64,000 nt of DNA from Nocardia vinacea NBRC 16497 (GTDB lineage: Bacteria > Actinomycetota > Actinomycetes > Mycobacteriales > Mycobacteriaceae): contig NZ_BAGN01000167.1 in NCBI RefSeq assembly GCF_000308835.1, positions 19,552 to 83,551 on the forward strand. Reading direction: 5' to 3'. Position 1 is the stretch's first letter, and each line of letters starts with the position of its first letter. A program made the translations under genes and the position numbers. Shown here one piece after another: positions 57,836 to 64,000 of this stretch. The notes under the pieces were generated by a model, which was not told where the DNA came from, ran no database searches, and saw only the letters and a list, made by a program, of their open reading frames with translations.

Positions 57836-58360
57836 CTACTCCGGATCGAGCAGACCCTCGGGCGGATCGATGACGACCAGTTGATCGGCCAGCGACACCG
57901 TCGGCACGATCGCGGTGACGAACGGGATCAGGATCTCCCTGCCGTCGTCGGCGGCGCGCACCGAAAGCAGTTCTCCCGCAGCCGAATGCAGCACTTCGGT
58001 GACCTTGCCGACAACAGTGCCATCGGTGAGCTGGACGACCAGCCCCTCCAACTCGTGGTCGTAGTACTCGTCCGGATCCTCCGACGGCGGCAGCTCCGCA
58101 CTGTCCACGACGAACAGCGTGCCGCGCAGCGCATCGGCGGCGGTACGGTCGGAGACCCCGACGAGTTGCACGAGAAGTCGGCCCGAATGCTCTCGGGCCG
58201 ACTCCACGGTGAATTCACGAACTTCTTTGGACCGCGCCGCCCGCCCGCGCAGCCGCACACCGGGTGCGAAACGCGCGTCGGGATCGTCGGTGCGGACCTC
58301 GACGACCAGTTCGCCGCGCACACCGTGCGATTTGGCGACCCGGCCTATAACGAGTTCCAT
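57836..58360 (-). CDS. rimM: Ribosome maturation factor RimM
   Basis: 174 residues. ELVIGRVAKSHGVRGELVVE at the N-terminus and DEYYDHELEGLVV before the PRC barrel, with VVIDPPEGLLD at the end. It binds S19 and aids 30S assembly. It starts one base after the KH protein stop, so they are co-translated. Confidence 0.96.
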   Translation of the reverse strand: MELVIGRVAKSHGVRGELVVEVRTDDPDARFAPGVRLRGRAARSKEVREFTVESAREHSGRLLVQLVGVSDRTAADALRGTLFVVDSAELPPSEDPDEYYDHELEGLVVQLTDGTVVGKVTEVLHSAAGELLSVRAADDGREILIPFVTAIVPTVSLADQLVVIDPPEGLLDPE

Positions 58361-58603
58361 TTAAGCGTCGGTATCGACCACGTCGACCCGGATGCCCCGG
58401 CCGCCGATTCCGGCGACGAGGGTGCGCAGCGCGGTCGCGGTACGACCGCCGCGACCGATCACCTTGCCCAGATCATCGGGGTTGACGTGCACCTCGACGG
58501 TGCGTCCGCGGCGGCCGGTGATCAGCTCGACCCGGACGTCATCCGGATTGGCGACAATGCCGCGAACCAGGTGCTCGACGGCATCGGCGACGACGGCGCT
58601 CAC
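58361..58603 (-). CDS. khpA: KH-domain RNA-binding protein KhpA
   Basis: 80 residues: one KH domain with VEVHVNPDDLGKVIGRGGRT, containing the GxxG loop. It is a small RNA chaperone conserved between rpsP and rimM (Rv2908c). GTG 58603. A copy of the interspersed repeat lies between it and rpsP. Confidence 0.93.
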   Translation of the reverse strand: MSAVVADAVEHLVRGIVANPDDVRVELITGRRGRTVEVHVNPDDLGKVIGRGGRTATALRTLVAGIGGRGIRVDVVDTDA

Positions 58604-58613
58604 GACTCCGCCT

Positions 58614-58682
58614 CGCCGGCGCTCGGCTCCGTCGTGCGCGCCGTGGGCGCAGTGCCTTCGGTTCGCTCGCTACGCTCGCTCA
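58614..58682. repeat. Interspersed GC-rich repeat, copy 2
   Basis: Begins with the same CGCCGGCGCTCGGCTCCG as copy 1 (2469-2486) and ends with GTTCGCTCGCTACGCTCGCTCA; the middle 30 bases differ. It fills the spacer between rpsP and khpA, inside a conserved ribosomal operon, and would be transcribed. Confidence 0.7.
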
Positions 58683-58685
58683 CGG

Positions 58686-59108
58686 TTATTCAGCAGCCTC
58701 GGTCTCGGCCTCGTCCTTCTTGGCGGCCTTCTTCTTGGGGGTGACGGCCTCGGCGACCGGCTCGTTATCGGCGGCGGCCAGCGCGGCGTTGAACAGGTCC
58801 AGCTTGGACGGCTTCGCGGGCTTCACCTTCAGGGTGCCCTCGGCGCCCGGCAGGCCCTTGAACTTCTGCCAATCGCCGGTGATCTCCAGCAGCCGTTGCA
58901 CGGCCTCGGTCGGCTGCGCGCCGACACCCAGCCAGTACTGCACGCGCTCGGAGTTGATCTCGATCAGCGACGGCTCTTCCTTCGGGTGGTACTTGCCGAC
59001 GTTCTCGATGGCGCGGCCGTCACGACGGGTGCGGGCATCGGCGATGACCACGCGGTACTGCGGGTTGCGGATCTTGCCGAGACGGGTGAGCTTGATGCGA
59101 ACAGCCAT
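58686..59108 (-). CDS. rpsP: 30S ribosomal protein S16
   Basis: 140 residues. MAVRIKLTRLGKIRNPQYRV and ADARTRRDGRAIENVGKYHP are standard S16. The 60-residue C-terminal tail is Ala/Lys/Glu-rich (TPKKKAAKKDEAETEAAE), as in other actinobacteria. It heads the khpA-rimM-trmD run. Confidence 0.96.
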   Translation of the reverse strand: MAVRIKLTRLGKIRNPQYRVVIADARTRRDGRAIENVGKYHPKEEPSLIEINSERVQYWLGVGAQPTEAVQRLLEITGDWQKFKGLPGAEGTLKVKPAKPSKLDLFNAALAAADNEPVAEAVTPKKKAAKKDEAETEAAE

Positions 59109-59333
59109 GTGCTGATCTGCCTTTCAGTGGTTGGTCACGGCGCAATTCAGCGACCCGCACGGTCTGCGAGCCCGGTTTTGCGCTTGGAGTGTGTGACCGC
59201 CGCGCGGTACGTAACCGGAGACGGGCTGACACTTGTCCAGGAAGGACGGTGGTCCATTCTGCCAGACCGGTCCCCCGCTCCTGAAATCGCGTCGTCGGTA
59301 AACGGACGGCCGCCCGGCACGGATAACTACATC

Positions 59334-59501
59334 ATGGGGATTTTCCGGAGGCGCCGTCGGCGCACGCGGGGCGAGGTTGCCGAGGCCGCCACCGAAATCG
59401 GCGGTTACACGGCCATTGAATTGTTGGAGCCCGACCTGCCCCAGGCCACTGTCGGCGGTATCCGCGGCGTGATCAGCGGGATCGCGAACCTGCTCAGCTG
59501 A
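59334..59501 (+). CDS. Candidate small protein, 55 residues
   Basis: ATG 59334 opens a frame with a run of arginines (MGIFRRRRRRTRGEVAEAAT) and a hydrophobic end (VGGIRGVISGIANLLS). Third positions are almost all G or C, as in real genes here, but there is no ribosome site and no known family. The rest of the 59109-59576 gap shows no other gene. The rpsP promoter should lie near 59110-59250. Confidence 0.4.
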   Translation: MGIFRRRRRRTRGEVAEAATEIGGYTAIELLEPDLPQATVGGIRGVISGIANLLS

Positions 59502-59576
59502 CGGTCGAGCCCCCCGATTACGTGGTTCGGTAGCGCAGCAGCACGACGGAAGTCGCGGCTCTCGGTCAACAGCACC

Positions 59577-60161
59577 TCACCGCAGATCCGCCGTGTTGAC
59601 AGTGATCGGAACGGGCCCCGGAGCCACGGCCGTCTCGCCCGCCGCAACGTATACCTCCTGGCGGTATCCGCGCTCACCGAGCCGATAACCCTGGAAGCGC
59701 GCCGGCTTGTTCTCGGGCAATTCCACTATCCACAGGTACGGGACGCGCGCGGCCGCATATCCGGCGATCCGTGTATCGCGCTCCTCGCGGGTATTGCCGG
59801 GAGACCACACCTCGACGGCAAGCAAGAGATCCTCGGGCGCGAAGCTGGTGTGGTTGATATCGACATTCACTACAGCGATATCAGGAACGACCCCGGTACG
59901 GAATGCCGTACTGATCCGCACCGCCACTGCTGGGAGCACATTCAAATCGGTCCGTCCCGCAGCCCGCAGCGCGTCGCGCAACAGAATCGCCAACTCCAAC
60001 GACGCATACTGATGCGGACCGCCCGGCGCTGGCGTCGTGTAGAGGTACCCCAGGATGAGTTCGAGTCGAGATCCATCAGACGGCTGCTCTTCGGCCAGCC
60101 AGTCTTCCACAGTCGTCGGCCCCAAGGGATGAATCATCGCAACCTCGGCGCTCATCGTCAT
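59577..60161 (-). CDS. Uma2 family endonuclease-like protein
   Basis: 194 residues of the Uma2 (DUF820) family with a PD-(D/E)xK-type core: VEDWLAEEQPSDGSRLELI, VVPDIAVVNVDI, LLLAVEVWSPGNTREERDT and PYLWIVELPE. These are predicted restriction-like nucleases, often single and scattered in genomes. Met3 is an alternative start. It stands alone. Confidence 0.85.
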   Translation of the reverse strand: MTMSAEVAMIHPLGPTTVEDWLAEEQPSDGSRLELILGYLYTTPAPGGPHQYASLELAILLRDALRAAGRTDLNVLPAVAVRISTAFRTGVVPDIAVVNVDINHTSFAPEDLLLAVEVWSPGNTREERDTRIAGYAAARVPYLWIVELPENKPARFQGYRLGERGYRQEVYVAAGETAVAPGPVPITVNTADLR

Positions 60162-60405
60162 GTCCCGTCCGATCTCCGTCGCCTGCGACCGTCACCATGC
60201 GACTTTGTCTGCGATGCAACTTTGTGTTTCCACTGTCACCTGACCGCTGTCATGTCGGTGACGTCGTGGCACCGACCAGACAAAGCGGCTCGAGCTGATT
60301 TCAGAGACTCGGGCGGCGGCGAAACCATCTCGTCGCTTCGAGCAACAGCCCGAGCGCCCGTTCTCGAGCATGGATCGCGAACGGACTCCCGGGCCGATGC
60401 CACTT

Positions 60406-61389
60406 TTAGTGGACCAGCGGCGCGAGGGTGCGCCCGGCAAGATCCACGGCACCCGGCTCGTGGCCGTTCGTCACCATGTTGACGATGAGACCCTGCACGC
60501 CCTGGTCGAGCACCCTGGCCTGCAGCTGCTCGGCGACGTCGGCTGGGCTGCCGACGAATTGGCGATCGGCGATGGTTTGCTTGCGCTCGTCCTCCGAAAG
60601 TGTGGACAAGTCGACGCCGATGCCGCGCAGTAGATCCTGCTGTTGTTTGCGTGCGCGGTCGCCGTCTTCATCGATCATCAGGAAACAGAGGTAGCTGACC
60701 TCCAAAGTCTCCGGGTCGCGGTCGATTTCGGCACAGCGCTGGTGCAGTGCCTCGACCTTGCGGGGCAGTTCGGAGGCATTGCAGATGATATTGATGTGGT
60801 CGGCGAAGCGGGCCGCCAGCGCGAAGGTCTTCTTCTCGCCGCCGCCACCGAGCAGAATGGGCAGGTCATTGCGCAGCCGCGGCTCATTCATGGCGTTCTC
60901 GGTGTGGTACCACTTGCCATCGAAGGTCGAGTGTTCACCGCGCAGCATCGGGGTAATGATCCGCAGCGCCTCGTCGAGCCGCTGGAATCGTTCGGTGAAG
61001 GTGCCGAATTCGAAACCGTAGGCCTGGTGTTCGAGCTCGAACCAGCCGGCGCCGATGCCGAGCACGGCCCGTCCGCCACTCACCAGATCCATGGTTGTGA
61101 CGGTCTTGGCGAGCAGGGCGGGATTGCGATAAGTGTTGCCGGTTACCAACGCCGACAACTGAATTCGTTCGGTGGAAGCGGCGATTCCGGACAGTGTTGT
61201 GTAGGCCTCGAGCATCGGCTCACTCGGCTCGCCGAGCCCGGGCAGCTGGTAGAAGTGATCCATGACGAAGACCGTGTCGAACCCGGCGGCTTCGGCCTCC
61301 CTGGCCTGCGCGACCACGGTGGGAAAGAGTTCGCTGACGGGCTGGCCATAACTGAAGTTGGGCATCTGATAACCGAGGCGAATGGTCAT
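60406..61389 (-). CDS. LLM-class F420-dependent oxidoreductase
   Basis: 327 residues, full length for the luciferase-like TIM barrel. REAEAAGFDTVFVMDHFYQL, VTTMDLVSGGRAVLGIGAGW and LPILLGGGGEKKTFALAARF are typical of F420-using members. The substrate is unknown. The same fold is present as a 3' relic at 20981-21151. It follows the amidohydrolase gene on the same strand by 128 bases. Confidence 0.9.
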   Translation of the reverse strand: MTIRLGYQMPNFSYGQPVSELFPTVVAQAREAEAAGFDTVFVMDHFYQLPGLGEPSEPMLEAYTTLSGIAASTERIQLSALVTGNTYRNPALLAKTVTTMDLVSGGRAVLGIGAGWFELEHQAYGFEFGTFTERFQRLDEALRIITPMLRGEHSTFDGKWYHTENAMNEPRLRNDLPILLGGGGEKKTFALAARFADHINIICNASELPRKVEALHQRCAEIDRDPETLEVSYLCFLMIDEDGDRARKQQQDLLRGIGVDLSTLSEDERKQTIADRQFVGSPADVAEQLQARVLDQGVQGLIVNMVTNGHEPGAVDLAGRTLAPLVH

Positions 61390-61517
61390 GACCCGACCCT
61401 ACGCGCGCCCGGCCCCCGCCCTCCCGATCTTGGCCGCATCAACCCGCTGACCTGGGAGTCTGTCGCACACCGACGGACCACCCAGCGCAAGCAATGGCCC
61501 GTGCGCGATGCGGCGGG

Positions 61518-62612
61518 TCAGCGGTGGCCGGTGACCGGATTGTGGGTCTTGACGAGGCGGCCGCGCAGGATGACGTACTGGGGCTCGGTGAGCGCGGCCG
61601 GGTTGATGCGCGGATCTTCCTGGTAGACAACGAAATCCGCTGGCGCACCGGCCTCGATGCCCGGTCGGCCGAGCCATGTCCGGGCATTCCAGGAGGCAGC
61701 GCCGAGTGCGTCGTGGTTCGACAGCCCCGCCCCGGACAGGGCGGCGATTTCGTCGGCGATGCGGCCGTGACGGATGGAACCGCCCGCATCGGTGCCCGCG
61801 AAGATCGGAACGCCCGCATCGTGCGCATTGGCGACGGTGCGGCGGACACGCGCGTGCAGATCGCGCATATGTGCGGCGTAGATGGGGAATTTGCCTGCGC
61901 TGTCGGCGATTTCGGGGAAGGTGTCGATATTGATCAGCGTCGGGACCAGCGCGGTGCCGTGTTCGGCCATCAACTCGATGGTGTCGTCGGTGAGGCCGGT
62001 GCCGTGTTCGAGGCAGTCGATGCCCGCGTTGATCAGGCCGGGCAGGGCGTCCTCGCCGAAGACGTGTGCCGTCACCCGCGCGCCGTTCACGTGCGCGGCG
62101 TCGATCGCCTCCTTCAGGATCGAGTCACTCCACAGCGGCCGCAGATCGCCCACCGACCGGTCGATCCAGTCGCCGACGATCTTCACCCAGCCGTCGCCGA
62201 GCCGAGCCTGTTCGGCGATGATCTCCGGCAGATCGCGCTCATCGTCGAGTTCGATGCCGAGTTCCCGGATATACCGCCGCGGTCGGGCGATATGGCGGCC
62301 CGCGCGAATGATCCGCGGCAGTTCCTCGTGCTCATCGATGAAGTGCGTATCGATCGGTGACCCCGCATCGCGCAGCAGCAGCGCACCTGCGTCCCGCTCG
62401 GTCTCGGCCTGAGTGATCGCGCCCTCGCGATCCTCGTGGCCCCCGCCGTACCGGATTCCGACGTGACAGTGCGCATCGACGAGTCCGGGCACGATCCACC
62501 CTGTGCCGCACAGTGTTTCGGCTCCCGCGACGGGCTCGAACGACACCAGGCCGTCCCGTACCCACAGGTCACGCACTTCGTCATCAGGGAGAACCACACC
62601 CCGCAGATGCAC
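61518..62612 (-). CDS. Amidohydrolase family protein (Rv2915c type)
   Basis: 364 residues. Metal ligands: GLVDAHCHVGI near the start, a lysine region VKIVGDWIDR, RVTAHVFGE, DCLEHGTGL and FAGTDAGG with the catalytic aspartate. Imidazolonepropionase-like subgroup; the substrate is not established. It is adjacent to ffh as in M. tuberculosis. The N-terminus (MHLRGVVLPDDEVRD) is a small composite beta-domain. Confidence 0.88.
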   Translation of the reverse strand: MHLRGVVLPDDEVRDLWVRDGLVSFEPVAGAETLCGTGWIVPGLVDAHCHVGIRYGGGHEDREGAITQAETERDAGALLLRDAGSPIDTHFIDEHEELPRIIRAGRHIARPRRYIRELGIELDDERDLPEIIAEQARLGDGWVKIVGDWIDRSVGDLRPLWSDSILKEAIDAAHVNGARVTAHVFGEDALPGLINAGIDCLEHGTGLTDDTIELMAEHGTALVPTLINIDTFPEIADSAGKFPIYAAHMRDLHARVRRTVANAHDAGVPIFAGTDAGGSIRHGRIADEIAALSGAGLSNHDALGAASWNARTWLGRPGIEAGAPADFVVYQEDPRINPAALTEPQYVILRGRLVKTHNPVTGHR

Positions 62613-62767
62613 ACCAACCTCCTCGACCGTCGTCGGCGCCGTCCAACCTAATGCCCACGCCCCTTGACGGTCACCCCGCCTGCGGCTCCCCAGCCGACGT
62701 TCGTCAGCCGGGCACGGTGGACAGTCCGTTGCCTGCGCCGCGACCGCGTCAGGGAAGGCGGAGCCGC

Positions 62768-64000
62768 CTACTTCTTGGGGAAGTTCAGCTTGGACAGGTC
62801 GAAACCTTCGAGGCCGGGCGGCAGCTGGTCCAGCCCGGCGGGCATTCCGGACAGATCCGGCATACCGGCGGGCATTCCGGGCATGCCGGGTAACCCACCG
62901 CGCATCTTCGGCGGTGTCGGTCCGCGGCCGCCCTTCTTCCCCTTCTTGCCCTTCTTCGCATTGCCGCGGCGCGAACCGGGCAGGCCCATCTGGCGGCCCA
63001 TCATGGCCATCATCTTCTTGGCCTCGAAGAAGCGGTCGACGAGTTGGTTGACCTCGGAGACCTGCACGCCGGAGCCGTTGGCGATGCGCAGGCGGCGAGA
63101 TGCGTTGATGATCTTCGGGTTCGCGCGTTCTGCCGGGGTCATACCGCGGATGATCGCCTGCACCCGGTCGAGCTGCTTATCGTCGACCTGGGCCAGCACA
63201 TCCTTCATCTGGCCCGCACCGGGCAGCATGCCGAGCAGGTTGCCGATGGGGCCCATCTTGCGGATCGCGAGCATCTGATCGAGGAAGTCCTCGAGCGTCA
63301 TCTCGCCGCTGCCGATCTTGCGGGCGGCTTCCTCGGCCTGCTCCTGGTCGTAAACCTGTTCGGCCTGCTCGATCAGGCTCAGCACGTCACCCATGCCGAG
63401 GATGCGCGAAGCCATCCGGTCCGGGTGGAAGACGTCGAAGTCCTCGAGCTTCTCACCGGTGGAGGCGAACATGATCGGCGCACCGGTCACATTGCGGACC
63501 GACAGCGCGGCACCACCGCGGGCGTCACCGTCGAGCTTGGTGAGTACGACACCGGTGAAGCCGACGCCGTCGCGGAAGGACTCCGCGGTATTGACGGCGT
63601 CCTGACCGATCATCGCGTCGAGTACGAACAGCGTCTCGTCGGGCTTCACGGCATCGCGGATGCCAGCGGCCTGCGCCATCAGCTCGGCGTCGATACCGAG
63701 GCGACCGGCGGTGTCGACGATGACCACGTCGTACTGCTTGCTGCGCGCCTCCGCGACACCGGCCTCGGCCACCGCGACCGGATCGGCCGCCGAAATGCCC
63801 AGCGGATTCTCGCCGCCGCCGATGGAGGTGCCGGGATGTGGTGCGAAGACGGGCGCACCCGCACGCTCACCGACCACCTGGAGCTGGGTCACCGCGCCGG
63901 GGCGCTGAAGGTCGCAGGCCACCAGCAGCGGCTGATGTCCCTGTCCCTTGAGCCATTTCGCGAGCTTGCCCGCCAGGGTGGTCTTACCGGAACCCTGCAG
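62768..64000 (-). CDS. ffh: Signal recognition particle protein Ffh, 5' end outside the window
   Basis: The frame is open to the right edge and begins there inside the G domain (QGSGKTTLAGKLAKWLKGQG, the P-loop). DTAGRLGIDAELM, TKLDGDARGGAAL and GEKLEDFDVF follow, then the methionine-rich M domain (DFLDQMLAIRKMGPIG). A low-complexity tail with GKKGKKGG and several PGMP repeats ends the protein. It binds signal sequences and 4.5S RNA and docks with FtsY. About the first 100 residues are missing from the window. Confidence 0.96.
   Translation of the reverse strand: MQGSGKTTLAGKLAKWLKGQGHQPLLVACDLQRPGAVTQLQVVGERAGAPVFAPHPGTSIGGGENPLGISAADPVAVAEAGVAEARSKQYDVVIVDTAGRLGIDAELMAQAAGIRDAVKPDETLFVLDAMIGQDAVNTAESFRDGVGFTGVVLTKLDGDARGGAALSVRNVTGAPIMFASTGEKLEDFDVFHPDRMASRILGMGDVLSLIEQAEQVYDQEQAEEAARKIGSGEMTLEDFLDQMLAIRKMGPIGNLLGMLPGAGQMKDVLAQVDDKQLDRVQAIIRGMTPAERANPKIINASRRLRIANGSGVQVSEVNQLVDRFFEAKKMMAMMGRQMGLPGSRRGNAKKGKKGKKGGRGPTPPKMRGGLPGMPGMPAGMPDLSGMPAGLDQLPPGLEGFDLSKLNFPKK

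Noticed and set aside
1..64000. tRNA, rRNA, insertion sequence or prophage
   Set aside because: No cloverleaf, rRNA segment, transposase motif or terminal inverted repeat was found by eye; a tRNAscan or ISfinder run could still overturn this.

Overview
The window is a high-GC actinobacterial chromosome segment, most likely from Nocardia or a close mycolic-acid relative. The evidence is gene order. Between about 7.5 kb and the right edge, the genes PBP lipoprotein, GNAT, ispG, rip1, dxr, rlmN, cdsA, frr, pyrH, tsf, rpsB, M23 peptidase, xerC, dprA, comM, yraN, DUF2469, rnhB, lepB, rplS, trmD, rimM, KH protein, rpsP, amidohydrolase and ffh follow the order of the Mycobacterium tuberculosis Rv2864c-Rv2916c block. 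Accessory genes are inserted at several points. Most of the conserved core is on the minus strand.

Layout. 0-7.5 kb is accessory: a HEIGH metallopeptidase with a divergent partial gene, DUF4254, an SDR with a divergent HxlR regulator, a TIGR03118 lipoprotein and a nitrobindin on either side of an IdeR/DtxR-like iron box, a Coq4-motif protein and an EmbR-like BTAD-FHA regulator. 7.5-14.3 kb holds the PBP-GNAT-ispG-rip1-dxr cell-wall and MEP isoprenoid block. 14.4-20.3 kb carries a LysR/DUF5997 pair, an ECF sigma operon flanked by two small membrane proteins (one only 28 residues), a DUF574 methyltransferase, a MetE-like protein and a secreted hydrolase. 20.3-24.1 kb looks like a general-stress island: a KGG protein, hemerythrin plus KatE, and a UsfY-like protein, with three SigF/SigB-like promoters and two gene relics. 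24.5-26.2 kb is a hipBA locus. 26.2-32.6 kb is translation and phospholipid housekeeping. 33-39 kb is accessory: a secreted 9-residue-repeat protein, M23, DUF1990, a broken yqeY, an alkylsulfatase, a DUF202 pair and an acetoacetate-decarboxylase-like protein. 39.4-47.2 kb runs xerC to rplS. 47.5-57 kb carries DoxX with a SigJ/ECF41 factor, a membrane protein, Tex, two acyl-CoA ligases and a LuxR regulator. 57.1-64 kb is trmD-rimM-khpA-rpsP, then Uma2, an LLM oxidoreductase, an amidohydrolase and ffh, which is cut by the window edge.

Functional themes. The core supplies the translation machinery, isoprenoid and CDP-diacylglycerol precursors, intramembrane proteolysis and protein export (Ffh, LepB). 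The accessory parts are mainly about sensing and stress: iron, oxidants, general stress and toxin-antitoxin control.

No tRNA, rRNA, CRISPR array, insertion sequence or prophage was seen. Decay is visible in a cold-shock-domain gene with an in-frame stop, a yqeY with a single-base frameshift and missing 3' half, a 3' fragment of an F420 oxidoreductase, and a KatE that appears to lack about 100 internal residues. Function calls rest on reading motifs and translated sequence; no database search was run.
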